From the NCBI GenBank assembly GCA_023053545.1, contig JAKZAN010000001.1, positions 764,565 to 828,564 of the forward strand: a DNA stretch of 64,000 bases, read 5' to 3'. This DNA comes from Lepidurus packardi. Its lineage: Eukaryota > Arthropoda > Branchiopoda > Notostraca > Triopsidae. The notes under the pieces are model-generated. The model ran no database searches, was not told where the DNA came from, and saw only the letters and a program-made list of their open reading frames with translations. Below are positions 1 through 12,661 of the stretch, piece by piece. The translations under genes and the position numbers were made by a program. The stretch's first letter is position 1. Every line of letters begins with the position of its first letter.

Positions 1-3000
1 GTGGCGCCATCTGTTGCGGATAAAACTGCCTGGATCTCAGATCTCTCCCAAGTAAAGCGTCCTTTTGTATTCCGTCAAAAAAAGAAAATAGGACCAATTA
101 TGAAAATGGATTGCACTTTCGGATTTAGTGCATTGACAACGTGCATTTCAATGATTTTGTGCATTTGGCACCCGATACATCCTCCGTGACGCAACCTCAG
201 TCCATCAGAAATGATCCCAAGCTTTTCACGGATGACGTGGACATTCGATTTAGTCGAACGTTAAACTCTTGCAAGGTAAAAAAAAAGCTTTGGTATTTGT
301 CTTTACATTGAGACATTCTATGTGCAGGTACCCCAAATCCGGTACGCCACGCCTACGCGTTTGCTGGAAAGGTTAACGGATTTACGTTTCCTCTCCATCG
401 ATTTTCTCAATACGTTTTTGCTCACCTATCGCGTTTTCACGGACTCGGTTACTGTTTTAGACGCTCTTAAGAAAGTGTTCTACGCGGGGGAAACGGAAGC
501 GGCTACTACACCTAGTGCGCGGAATTCTGTCGCGTAAATTCCACTTGATTTGTTTGAATATGAGTTTGCTCATTTCATTCCTTCATTTCATTTCTAGGTC
601 GATTGAGCTTTGTGTTAGTAATAGAAGTGAATGCGGCACATACTTAACGGCCTCTAACCTGGAGGCGGAGCCTAGGGATGGGCGTGACAGGGGGAGGAGC
701 TTATCGCCTCGTCGTACTTCCAGTGGAAGCACAGTTTCAGGTAAAAACCGTACATTTTCCGTTATTAAACAAGTTCAAAAGGTAACAAATCAGTTGCAAT
801 GAAAATCAAGATTCGATGTCTGGTACGGCAACAGGTTACGGTTCGGAAACGCACGAAAGGGACCGAAGTCATAGCCGAGAGTATGCTAATCCGCTTGGTT
901 TAAGTCCGTCTGCTCGAGGACAGTGGTGGAGAAGAAGTCGAAGGAAAGGTGAGTGAAAAGAAAGTTCAGTACTTTTGCTCACAGTTCAATTTTGGCTCCT
1001 TTTTGTTATTTAGAGGAGGAAGAGCGTCTCGAAACTTCGCCAGCCAGATCACTCTTTGTGTCTTTCACCCCATCATCACCTTCGCCTTCGACGTCCGTTG
1101 GCCCGAATAGTCCGTTTAGCAGCCCCAGAGGCTCAGCTCAGTGGGGCAGCGGTGGCGGTGGGCTCCGCCCAGCTGATTCCTTAAGCGCTTTGTCTCGCTC
1201 TCGTCGCAATAGCCGTCAAAATCAAGTTCAGTCTCAGTCCCTGAGTTCCACCGAAACTGCTGAAGCCCCAGAAGAAGCTGAAGAAGCAGCGGCGCAAAAC
1301 CTGGAAGACAGCAACCACTTGACTATCCCGAAAAGTATGGGCTCGTCTTCGAGTGCAGATACTCTTACAGGTACTCCAGAGACTCTCTTTTCCTATGGTT
1401 AACCTTTAATACTGATATTTAATATATGGATATCATAGAGTATAAGATATATACAGAGGGAACATCCCTGTTTTGTCAGTTACCAAGCAATAGATAGAAA
1501 AACTGGGGCCGGTGGAACTGCATGCTGATTGGCCATGCTGAGAGCATAGAGTAAAGATATATACAGATGGAACATCCTATGTAGAAGTCTGTTACCAAGA
1601 AATTATATCGAAAAGGAGGCCAAATGGAATCAAAATGGAACCAGTTGCGTTTTCTTTAGCTAGTCGACTTTTAGTTTTGGTCTCGTCAGGCAAATCTATA
1701 GCGAGTAATGATAATAATATAATTGTAATCACAAATTATATCGAAAAGGAGGAGCCAAATGGAACCAGTTGCTGATTGGTCATTAAGAGGCAGATTGGTA
1801 TCGCTTGTCAGACATCGATTATAAACAGTTTACATGTGAATACTAATAGTATTCGCATAGGGTCAATTTCCGCTTGTTTATCTCAGATAAGGGAATCGAT
1901 ATATTCATATAGGTATCGATTTGCGTTTGAACCTCCTTATATTTCACGCCACGAGCAAGGCGTTGGTTAAACAAGCCTGACCATTCCTGTCCTCTCATGA
2001 ACTAGCCTGTATCTTCGAAAAATGACAACAAAAGGCCCATACGGAAGGGGCTGCTTGTTCCCTCTCTCTATATCTTTATGATTGATATTGATATTTAATA
2101 TTGATATCTAATATAGATATTGATATTTAATAGAGATATTGATATTTTAATATAGATATTGGTATTTAATATAGATATTGATATTTACTATAGATATTTG
2201 ATATAGATATTGATATTTAATATAGATATTGATATTTAATATTTTTGGAGTTACATATACATTTTCAAACCATTATGAATACCTTTTTGATGCCTAGATG
2301 TCAACAGTGTGGATTCCACGACCACTAACTTTAGTACCAGCACGAATACCCTAGTAGCATTTAATATGGACGAATCCACCGCTAAGGACACGCCTACTTC
2401 TTCAAACATGGAAGAAAACAATAGCGAAGAAGCTGAAATTCAAACCAAATTGACTGAACTGGAGAAAGAAACGTCGAATAACACCAGTCAGGAGAAGGAT
2501 GAGAAAATAGAGGTGGAGCCTTCAGTCCCTCCCCCTCAGCAACACGCCCTCAGAAGACAATCACTGGTATACAAACTCTAATACAAGCTATACCCAAATA
2601 AAATCCCTTACATTTATTTCAATTTTTTTTCAACAGATCACCGGGCAGTCTGATAGTGTGACTTCGGCCTCAGATTTGGATTTCGATGACGGGGATACCA
2701 GCCATTCATATTCTTACTCCGTGAGGAGTTCATGGGCGTCCCAGGGACCTTCACCATTGGTGAAAAATACATGAATTTTTTAAAAATGTATTACTAATTT
2801 AAGTTTTTGGTGTGTTTAGCAAAGTTTATACGGGGCTCGGCGTTTCCGGCGTCGAGATGGAGACGGCCCACCCCCAGCCCCGTCAACCGCCTCTCGCCAC
2901 GCCCCCGACTCACCCCAGTTACCCCGGAGTGTAGGCGTGGTCGTGACCTCTAACCGCCAATCCCAACGGAGGTCCAGTACTTCTCATGCGGCGGCGGCGT

Positions 3001-5516
3001 TTGCAGTTGCCACAGCCGGCTCGAGCAACCCACGTGATCATCCCATAATCCAAAGACTCGGCTCAGGCAAAGCCAAAGGATCTTTGACTGGAAGTACCGG
3101 CCCATCCTTATCGGAACATCGCGGAAGTTTCCAAAATTACCGTAAAGAATCGGTCATGTCCACAGCGGCAACTATGCGCGTTCTCAATGTGCTTCGTCAT
3201 TGGATTTCCAAACACCAACAAGTAAAATTCCATGATTTACTACACCGTCATAATTCCCGTAAATTTAATCATGTTTTTCTAATGTTTGAATAATAATGTT
3301 TTTCCGTAATAATGATACATTTTATTTAGTTTCATTTATTGAGTTTTATTTTATTCATTTAACTTTTAAAAAATTTTTTTAACTTTTTCTAACTTTTTTA
3401 CTTTTTTTTTAACTTTTTACTTTTTTGTACTTTTTAACTTTTTTGTACTTTTTACTTTTTTGTACTTTTTAACTTTTTTTAACTTTCAACTTTTTTTAAC
3501 TTTTTTTTTAACTTTTTTAACTTTTAACATTTTAACTTTAAATGTGGTTTTAGGACTTTGATAACGATGCAAGACTAAAAACCTTGACGGTTGAATTCTT
3601 GGAGGATGTCTTATCCAGTCCGCAGTTATTACCCGCAGAACATAAAGCTGCGTCTCAGTTACTGCGGCTTCTAACCCGCGAGGAACCCGCGCACGTGCGG
3701 GTTGATTTGGATGTGCTTTTAGCGCCGCCTCCGGTACGAATTGGAACTGAAATCTTACATTAGCAGTATATTTAAGGCCAAAGCAAATATCTAAAAGCAT
3801 TTATTTTGTTTTGTTTTAAAAGCTTTGTTTAAAGTTACTGCATTCTCACGATATCAACAAGTTCTCCGGATTTAGTGACAAATGGGTGTAATTTATCCTT
3901 CTGTCAAAAGTGACACTGGAACGTAACTTTCGAACAATGAATTTTTTCAGCTAATGAAAACGAATGGAGTGAAAGAAGGAATGATGTTTGAACAATTCTC
4001 ATCAACCCAAGTTTGAAGAGAATCATTAACCTAACATAAGCTAACGTAACCTAACGTAATTAATTTCCAATCCAACTAATCAATTTTCAACTCGATTGAC
4101 TCCCTTTTGTCATTCTGTTTCCGGAGAACGTTTTACAACAATATTACAACAAACAATAGTGTCACCTTTGATCTCCGGGTTTTCAACTGGAGAACATGTT
4201 GCATGATATAGGGTATGATATCAATGCCATCTTTTGACTAGAATATGAACTACTTGTAGTACACCGTGTCCTTGCATTTAGAAAAAATCTTAAATTAGGA
4301 GTTAATTTAAGCTTATTAAAACTATTAAACTAGGCACCTACTCAAATAGTATTAGATTCTACCTGACTTCAATTATTGTGTTGTTTATAGTCTCCCAGTA
4401 AAGATGGTATTGAGACGCTTTCCGCCTTGGAAATTGCTGAACAGATGACTTACTTGGATCACAAGATCTTCGTATCGATTCGTAGCGAGTAAGTAATATT
4501 TCACTGTTCTTAAAAGCGTAAAATTTTGTGTCTCTGAACTTTCATTCTATTTTGTTAAAAAAAATGTTTCTAGAAAAGTTTGTCTAGAAAATTAAACTTT
4601 ATTTCACAAATAGGGAGTTGCTGAATCAGGCGTGGATGAAACCTGACAAAACGACAAGAGCTCCTAATGTTCTCCTGATTACCAAGCGTTTTAACGAGGT
4701 TAATAACTACCGTATTATTGTTTTAATATTCCTTACTATTAATGCTTTATCGTGTCGCTAGGTGTCGCTACTGGTGTCGTCAGAAATCATGCGTCGCACG
4801 AATCTCACTGCCCGTATCGCTGTTATCGATAAATGGACCGCCGTTGCGGATATTTGTCGTTGTCTACACAATTTTAACGGCGTTTTACAAATTTGCTCGT
4901 CACTAAACAGTAACGCCGTTTTCCGCTTAAAGAAAACCTGGGAAAAACTATCAAAAACGGTATCTTTAAATTCCTTACTTTTTAAAAAAAAAATCTCGGA
5001 GAAGAACTGTAAATTGGATTTAACTACCAGACTAGGCAAACAATCGAAAAGCTGCAAAATATCGTCTCGTCGGACGGGCGTTTCCGCAATCTGCGTGACG
5101 CGTTACATCGTTGCGATCCACCTTGTATTCCCTACTTAGGCATGTACCTGACTGATCTCTCTTTCATCGAGGAAGGCACGCCCAACTTTACGGACGATGG
5201 CCTTCTCAACTTCTCCAAAATGCGAATGGTAAACTGTTCTTTCCCTATTTTGAAATGATTTCTAATGTTTGTAACGTCGACACAAACATTTGTAACGTTT
5301 CAGGTAGCGCACGTGATTCGAGAGATTCGTCATTTCCAACAAACGCCCTACAAGATCGAGCACATGCCCAAAGTGACCAATTACTTGCTCGATCCTTCGC
5401 TGCTTCTCAGCGAGGACGATCTGTATCAACTATCGCTGGAAATGGAACCCCGACAATCACGCTTAGGATCGATTTCACAACAAGCACCTCCCCCGCCGAC
5501 GTCACTGGCCACATGA
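1..5516 (+). CDS. RASGRF: RasGRF-type Ras guanine nucleotide exchange factor, 3' portion (5' end outside window)
   Basis: Ras-GRF proteins catalyse GDP/GTP exchange on Ras at the membrane. I join 15 exons: 1-51, 129-275, 328-533, 598-740, 811-948, 1014-1370, 2298-2566, 2637-2759, 2820-3221, 3554-3733, 4391-4488, 4614-4698, 4762-4959, 5031-5228, 5304-5516; the phases close to 935 residues plus stop. The first exon is the end of a PH domain ([10 protein letters not shown], then CIDNV). REM-type sequence follows ([20 protein letters not shown]), then about 470 residues of Ser-rich, low-complexity linker, then [13 protein letters not shown]. The CDC25 domain occupies roughly residues 685-920, with [39 protein letters not shown] and [18 protein letters not shown]. 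The order PH - split REM - CDC25 and these motifs match RASGRF1/2 rather than SOS. The DH/IQ half should lie left of the window. The exon at 811 has a weak acceptor, so that boundary is less certain. Confidence 0.93.
1371..2297 (+). repeat. RasGRF intron with AT-rich simple repeats
   Basis: The longest intron of the RasGRF model has no convincing exon. At about 1430-1790 a segment with 'agatatatacaga' and 'ggaacatcc' and 'gttaccaag' motifs recurs as degenerate direct copies. At about 2055-2245 there is an imperfect tandem array built on attgatatttaatatag. Confidence 0.6.
3300..3545. repeat. Low-complexity aactttttt tract in a RasGRF intron
   Basis: Irregular tandem copies of aacttttt/tacttttttg fill the intron just before the exon at 3554. 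It may serve as an extended polypyrimidine tract. No coding potential is seen. Confidence 0.7.
3855..4202. mobile_element. 348-bp MITE with 8-bp target duplication (copy 1)
   Basis: The sequence starts caacaagttctccgg and ends ccggagaacatgttg-like (ctggagaacatgttg), an imperfect terminal inverted repeat. The flanking octamers are CACGATAT (left) and CATGATAT (right), 7 of 8 identical. The interior (ctaacctaacataagctaac, tttccaatccaacta) is shared with the copy at 21553-21866, whose ends match. It lies in a RasGRF intron. The 8-bp duplication suggests the hAT group, but no transposase is present, so the superfamily is an inference. Confidence 0.8.
4203..4285 (-). repeat. Dispersed repeat family fragment (target of the MITE)
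   Basis: On the minus strand this reads acggtgtactacaagtag followed by gatggcattgatatcatac. The same motif recurs at 54637-54750, 55155-55270, 55540-55615 and 58446-58507. The copy here continues on the other side of the MITE (about 3820-3854), so the MITE split it. Confidence 0.65.
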
Positions 5517-6644
5517 CGGCGTCGAAACACCTGCGCGGGACTCTTCAACACATAATTTCCATGCAAATTATGAAGAAAGAGAAGACATTCGGAATCGTTC
5601 TATCGCTTAGATCGGAAAGGCGTGGAATTTGGAATGTCTTTTGCCCGGCAGGTGGCTTTTTTGTTTTTTTATTACCCAAACTTTGGAATCGATTTGACTG
5701 GAAGTTCCTTTTGGAATCGATTCCAAACTTTGGAATCGACATTGAGAAAAGTAAACATTCTTTGTTTTGTTATTACCCAAACTTTGGAATCGATTTGACT
5801 GGGAATTGACTTTTGGAATCGATTCCAAACTTTGGAATCGACATTGAGAAAAGTAAACATTCTTAACCCTCTCGGAACCTTTCAACCCTCATTTAAGCCC
5901 CAGTGAAGATTTCCCAAAACAATCTAGATGTTTTTTGAGCCTTTCTTCCCTTTATTCGGGTTTAAATTGAAGATTTGAAAACTGGCTCATTGTCTCCCGT
6001 CCACCGCCCCTGACATTCCCAACTCCGGACCCTTTTGCTCATACTGTTCTAGTCTTTTCAATTCCTCTCCGTATCCACCCAAAACTACTCAGAAACGTTC
6101 TCTTCTGCACCTATTTGTCCAGTTTTAACTCACGTTAACTTGAACCCGATGTACTTAGAAAAAAAGGGTGAACTTTTCTTCCAACCCTTTTTGGCCTTTC
6201 ACTCAGAAAACTTGTTCCATGCTCCCATTTTATTGTACGTGAAAAAGTCATATCTGTGTGGGCGAGAAGTGATCGCGTGGGTTAAATGATTTAAAAAAAA
6301 ATAATCTTTCTTTTCAAATTTTAAAACCACAAAGTTTTATCCCTAATCCCGAAGAATCTCTATTTCCATCATCTTTGCACAATACACCAAAAAAAAGTCC
6401 CTATGTTTGGGAGGTATCTCTGTGGTTTACAAGGGGAGATTGCTCTTAGGAACACTGTTGGTAATATTCAGAACAAGGAGCCAAAAAGGGAGATTACTAA
6501 ATAAAAAGAAAGGGAGATATACAATATTTGCATAAGATGTTGACGGGATGTAACACGCTTTCTGTGGTAAGTTTTATATACTGTTGGCGAGAACGTCCGA
6601 AAAAGCGTCTCAATTTTGCTACAAAGTACCAAGGATCCTCGTCT
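5517..6644. other. Intergenic region between RasGRF and NDUFA4 3' ends
   Basis: These are facing 3' regions of two convergent genes. At 5640-5870 a ~93-bp unit occurs twice; it contains acccaaactttggaatcgat and attgagaaaagtaaacattc, with a nested inverted ggaatcgattcc. Beyond that I see no gene. Confidence 0.5.
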
Positions 6645-7059
6645 TTATTCGTCGTACTTGGGAGCTGGGCTCTGGATGTTGGAATAGTCTCGTGTGGGGG
6701 AGAAAAACTAGAAGAGAAGGGAAAGATGAGCATTAGATCGTGTAACTGTTTCATTTCATGAGTCTACTCACCTTGTACTGCTTGTTGGCATACTCTTGCC
6801 ATGGCTCAGGGTTGGTTTTGCGATTCCAGGTGACTTCAGGATTACGAGTAGCCAAACGCATCGTATAAAGGAAAGCTCCAACACAGCCAACTCCAACGCA
6901 GACATACAAAGGGATCAGCTGCACCGTGAAACAAAATGCAAGATTTGGACATGGTTATATTTACTCCATTTTAAGGGTTATGAGAATAGAATAAAAGGAA
7001 AAGAAAGTGGTGCTTACCGCTGGGTGCTTTTTCATGGATTTGAAAGAAAGACCTTGCAT
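6645..7059 (-). CDS. NDUFA4: NDUFA4-like mitochondrial respiratory-chain subunit
   Basis: NDUFA4 is a small inner-membrane protein, first assigned to complex I and now regarded as a cytochrome c oxidase subunit. Three exons on the minus strand, 7059-7018, 6918-6772 and 6707-6645, join in frame to 83 residues; the human protein has 81. The first exon gives MQGLSFKSMKKHPA, followed by LIPLYVCVGVGCVGAFLY, the single membrane segment. Then come RLATRNPEVTWNRKTNPEPW and YANKQYK, closely matching the family signature (NP-V-W-R-NPEPW, QYK). The C-terminus FFSPTRDYSN...KYDE resembles the family tail. All junctions are GT-AG. It is divergently arranged with VPS16, with start codons about 490 bp apart, so the two may share a promoter region. 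Exon lengths (42, 147 and 63 bp) make it easy to miss. Confidence 0.9.
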
Positions 7060-7548
7060 TGTGTAGGCTTTTTTGGGAACTTGAATGAACGGAAGAGAGA
7101 TTGTATAGCTTTCAAATGGCTTACGTGAAGTTTGGCAAATCCACCATTCGCCTTGAGCTGAAAGAACGACGAGATCAAATCAGAGCTCTCAATTTCTGTT
7201 CGTTGAAATGTTGTACATATATTTTAAGTTACAAATTTTGGAAATAAGCCAAATAAAAAATGGTTTATTTGGCTTATTTAAATAAGCCAAATAAATTCTC
7301 TGTATTAGAAATACTTTTGTAATGTTAATTATGTTGTTAGCTCTGTTTTGACTATTCTCGTCTTTGTTATTTATTTACAAGCCTGTGTTTTGTTCTGTGA
7401 CTTACTTGTCTGGTACATCTTTAAAACTTAGTCAGTTTGAAAAGCCTGCAAAGTTTCATTATTACTATACAAAGTATGGTCCATTTTTAAGTGGTCAAAA
7501 GCTTGATTCGTAAGAAAACACTTCGAAGTTTGGTAGAGAAGACTTAGA
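7060..7548. promoter_or_regulatory. Divergent intergenic region NDUFA4 / VPS16
   Basis: The start codons of NDUFA4 (minus) and VPS16 (plus) face away from each other across 489 bp, so both promoters must lie here or in untranslated exons within it. At about 7230-7295 a short inverted repeat of 'aataagccaaataaa' and its complement occurs. No clear TATA box was singled out. Confidence 0.5.
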
Positions 7549-10500
7549 ATGGAGCTTTTTACTGCTAACTGGAGTCCCTTGGGAAACAATTATTACTGGT
7601 AAAAGCATCTGCGTTTTGATTTTAATTAGACTCCTTAATGTGTTTTTTGCATGCTATAGGAAGTTTGAGCTCTATTCTATGGGATGGAGCGATTTGATAG
7701 AATTTAAAGACCTGATCGTAGCGTCAGGGCAGTATGGAGGTCCCCTTGCTGTTGTACGCGATGAAAAGAAATTTACCAAAGTCCAAACAGCTGGGAAACC
7801 TTCTTTGTTCATATTTTCCTCGTCTGGACAACTTCTAGCGACCATAAAAGTAAACCCCATTGTCCGTTATCCATTTTCTTACTATTTTCTTGCTTGTACA
7901 ACAGTGGGAAGCCGGATCTATAGTCAACATGGGCTGGTCTAACACCGAAGATCTTCTTTGCATTCAAGATGATGGCGTGGTCATAGTTTACAACATTCTG
8001 GGCCAATATCAGAGAAGTTTTAGCATGGGTCAAGTATAGTGCTGCCTTCATTCGATAATAGAACTCGTTGATTTTCTAGTTTTTGTTTCCCAACTTTAGG
8101 AAGCAAAAGATACCAAAGTTTTGGAAGCTCAAGTATTCAACAGCGCCTCGGGGACAGGCATTGCTGTTCTAACCTCTGCATTTCGGGTATTCCTAGTCAA
8201 TAACTATAAAGATCCCCGTATACGAAGGTTGCCTGATACACCTGATCCACCTACTCGTCCCTCTACGTGGCTAGTACATTCCTTAGATCGAGAAAGCCGA
8301 GTGCTGTATGCGAAAGACAAAGATCTCTACCTCCTCGAGCCCACTGAACAACGCGCCGTTCCTCAAGTACTATTTGACCTCTTTTCTGAGTCAAATCGAA
8401 TTATATTGACTCTTAAATTGAAGCTTCCAGAGTTCAGCGGTCCCTTTTTAGCCATAGTAAGCATGGCAGTGTCAATGGATGGTCGCCATTTGGCAATTAT
8501 GACGGATTCGGGACGTGTATGGCTCGGAAGTTCGGATTTGAGGCGGAAATATACGGATATGGACACCCAATGCCTAAGTTCACCCCTACAAATGGCCTGG
8601 TAGATCCCTTTTAATTCTTAAAATTAAAGATTTAATAAATCAAGATGAATAAATCAATACTATTCTTGAAAATATGAAGTAAATCAATAATATTCTTGAA
8701 ATTTAAAGTGATTCATTTATTATTTAGTTAGTTTAGTTATTTTATCTAGTTAGTTTAGTTTATTTACTTATTTTATTTTATTAATTTATTATTTAGTTAG
8801 TTATTTAACTAATAGCGGTATATCCCCTTTAATTCTTTAAATTCCATATTTAATAAATCAAGATCAATAAATCAATACTATTCTTAAAAATCGGAAATAA
8901 ATCATTAATATTCTTGAAATTTAAAGTGATTCATTTATTATTTAGTTATTTTATCTAGTTAGTTTAGTTTTTTTAGTTATTTTATCTAGTTAGTTTAGTT
9001 ATTTTATCTAGTTAGTTTATTTTTTTTTAGTTATTTTAGTTACTTTTTCTAGTTAGTTTAGTTATTTCAGTTATTTTATCTAGTTAGTTTAGTTTTTTTA
9101 GTTATTTTATCTAGTTAGTTTAGTTTTTTAGTTATTTTAGTTATTTTATCTAGTTAGTTTAGTTATTTTGGTTATTTTATCTAGTTAGTTTTTAGTTTAT
9201 TTAGTTATTTTAGTTATTTTGTCTAGTTAGTTTAGTTTATTTAGTTATTTTGGTTATTTTATCTAGTTAGTTTAGTTATTTTAGTTATTCGTCTAGTTAG
9301 TTTAGTTTATTTAGTTATTTTATCTAGTTAGTTTAGTTTATCTAGTTAGTTTAGTTATTTTAGTTTATTATTATTATTATATATTATTATTGTTATTATA
9401 TATTATTATTATTATTATTTTTTATTTTATTTATCTAGTTAATTTAGTTTATTTACTTATTTTATTTGATTCATTTATTATTTAGTTAGTTATTTAACTA
9501 ATAGCGGATTTGGATTAGGTGTGGGACCAGTGCCGTCGTTATAAGCTTTGAAGCTATTTTACTCGTTGTGGGACGTGATAAGGACAGTTTCCATTACCTG
9601 TTGGAATCCACAGTCCATTTGTGTCCCGAATCGGACGGAGTGCGGCTCATTGGCCAATACACCCACGAGTTTCTAGGCCCAGTCCCAACAGTTACTCAAG
9701 ACATTTTCCATATTGGTTCCATGGCTCCTGCGGCTATGCTACTAGAAGCTTCCAAAGACTTCCAAGTATTTTCAAGCTTATTTTTTTCGTTATTTCGTTA
9801 CTAAATTTCTGTATTTCAAACATGGTACTTCAGCGCAAGAGTCACCGCGCAGACGAATACGTTAGGATGATCAAAGGACAGTTGGAAGTTGCAGTAGCAC
9901 ATTGTATTTCCGCTGCAGGAACTGTTTACCAACCGGATAAGCAAAAAATGTTAATGCGGGTAACGCGTGGCTCCTTTATTATTTATTGGAATAATATTAT
10001 AATATTTTTGCCATATAGGCAGCGCAATTCGGCAAGAGTTTTTTAGCCAATTACGACCCTGTTCAGTTCGTTTCCATGTGTCAAACTCTCCGTTTACTCA
10101 ACGCTGTTCGACACTATAAAATTGGATTGCCCTTAACCTATAAGCAGTAAAACAAACATATATGGCAAATGATGGTTTTTCATTCATCTTCTTGTTTAGG
10201 TTAGAGGCGTTGAGTTGTCCTGTTCTTTTGGATCGTTTGGTCTTGCGAAAGCATTACTACTTGGCGATTCACCTTTGTGCGCATCTCAAGTTACCTGATC
10301 GTGAAGGAGCTTCGCGGATTTTAGTTCATTGGGCCATGAGCAAAGTATCATACTTACAAAAAGTCGTTCTACTAAGAAGCCCGACTCATTGTTCCGTGTT
10401 CTTGTGACAGGTTAAGGATAAACACGTCGAACCTGGGTTATCCTCGTCCATTTTCCATAAGTTGGAAGGCAGGGAGGGCGTGTCTTTGGCCGCTGTAGCA

Positions 10501-11809
10501 GCTGCTGCTGCCGAGGCAGGGCATACATCGTTGGCTATTGAATTGCTAGAAGGGGAAACGCGTGCCTCGCAACAAGTTCCATTGCTGTTGCAACTCGGCG
10601 AAGATAGGCCAGCTTTGCAAAAAGCTTTAGAAGCTGGGGACATGGATTTGGTGCACACTGTGTTGCTAGCATGGAAAGATAGGATGCCTATGGGCCAATT
10701 TCAAGTACTTTTGCTTCTGTCTTCTGTCTGGAGAAATTTGGAGGAAAACACTGGAGAAAATGCAGTATTTTTCACTATTTTTGGCATTCTTTAGATGTGG
10801 GTAAGGCAGTTTCCTGTCGCATTGGATTTGTACATTCGCCAGTGTCTAGAATTGGGCCAGTTGTCGGCCTTGCGTGATATTTACATCCAAGAAGACGATT
10901 TTGCAGCGCAGGGTACTTTGGCAGTGCGGGAAGCGTATGGAAATCCAGTAAAAAACACTCGTTTTGGCTTGATACAGGGATTTGAGATACTTTTTGTTGA
11001 TAGCGAATGGAAAATAGGTCTGCGTCTTTGGTGGCAGCGCAGGATATGTTCCGAAGGGCGAAACATGAATGGGCAGTGGGAGTTTGCGAGGATCAGCAGA
11101 AGCTGTTGAGCTTGCAAACCAAATTGGAACCTCGATTAGGAATTCCACTGCAGGACATGTCCTTGCAGGACACGTTGAGGTTGTTGCTGGTGAAAGGCGA
11201 GCGGAAAGAAGCCGAGGAAGTGGCTAGGAAGTTCAAAGTCCCGGAAAGGAGGTAAACCCAGGAATTTTTATGATTAACAAATGGATTTGAGGTATTGAGG
11301 TTTCTTTAGGTGGTGGTGGATCAAGGTTCTTACTCTCAGTGAGTTGGGAGATTGGGTGGAATTGGACAAGCTAGCCAAGTCCAAGAAATCGCCTATTGGT
11401 TATGAGGTAAACATGGGATGTGGATCATTACTCCTAATTAGTTTTTGTATTCTTCCTAAAATAGCCTTTTGTGGATGCGTGCTTGGAACATAAAAACCGT
11501 AGCGAAGCTGTCAAGTACTTGGTGCGCGTTAGCGAAGAGCTGAAGGTGAAATATTACGTCAAAGCTGGGTGAGCTTTTGCGAAAATAACATTGTGTTTTT
11601 TTATTTTTCATGAAGGAAAATGAAGTTATGAATTAATAAAATACATTTATGAATTGGATTTTTCCAGGCTTTTTGAGCAAGCCGCCAAGTTGGCATTAGA
11701 CCATCGTGATGATGAAGCCTTATTGTACGTTCAATCCAAGTGCGCATCAGACCGAGGCATGGTGGACCAGATTAATGAAATGAAGGCATTATTGGCCCAG
11801 AAAAAGTAG
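7549..11809 (+). CDS. VPS16: VPS16 homologue, core subunit of HOPS/CORVET tethering complexes
   Basis: VPS16 is a core subunit of the class C VPS complexes that tether late endosomes and lysosomes before fusion. Fifteen exons join to 828 residues (human 839): 7549-7598, 7660-7849, 7905-8033, 8100-8366, 8433-8599, 9519-9765, 9834-9959, 10019-10146, 10200-10344, 10411-10704, 10795-10947, 11004-11251, 11310-11406, 11465-11568, 11668-11809. The N-terminus [19 protein letters not shown] matches the family start. The first half is the beta-propeller region ([19 protein letters not shown]). The alpha-solenoid half contains [35 protein letters not shown]-like [10 protein letters not shown] and the conserved [15 protein letters not shown]...[10 protein letters not shown]. 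Start and stop agree with the family. Acceptors at 8433 and 11004 were chosen because only they keep the frame. Confidence 0.95.
8600..9518. repeat. Minisatellite in VPS16 intron 5
   Basis: The intron is almost wholly a degenerate tandem array of ttatctagttagtttagtta with (ta)n and ttattatta patches. The first part also holds two copies of a ~240-bp block starting atcaataaatcaatactatt. No exon is visible. Confidence 0.8.
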
Positions 11810-12231
11810 ATTCATCTAGTTCTGTTGTTGTACAGGGTGCCAAAGTTCGACAAGAGGTGGCGCCAGTTGTCCAATAACGGGATAAGGGTTACGTGTTTCA
11901 GCGTTGCCAGCAAGAGCATTGGTTATGATGTACATACAATTTAGGCTTTAATGTTTTCATGTAATCTGAGAAATTTCTAAACCCTCGCATGATAAAACAT
12001 ATAGACCTTGTAATGCTTTACACTGCCTCAATTTTTGGAACGATTTAGTTACATTATTAAAGCTATATTATTAAACAGATTAATGTGACGGCAACGCTGT
12101 GAAGTGTTGACGTATCACAAATTTGAGCTTTTTCGTGTCTCTTCCAGTTGTGAACGTCGTCAGTCTGGTGGGTTTGTAAAATAATAAAGTTATAGATGAT
12201 TAGAATTCTTGTTACTTTAGACTAAGAAATC

Positions 12232-12596
<365 letters not shown>

Positions 12597-12655
12597 TTGG
12601 ACTTTTTTTTCTATTGGTGGACTTAATGGATTTTCTTATATGGGTGACTGTTAAA

Positions 12656-12661
12656 AATAAA
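12656..12661 (+). promoter_or_regulatory. Probable polyadenylation signal of SEC61G
   Basis: A canonical AATAAA sits 60 bp after the SEC61G stop codon, at the expected distance for a short 3' untranslated region. Confidence 0.6.
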
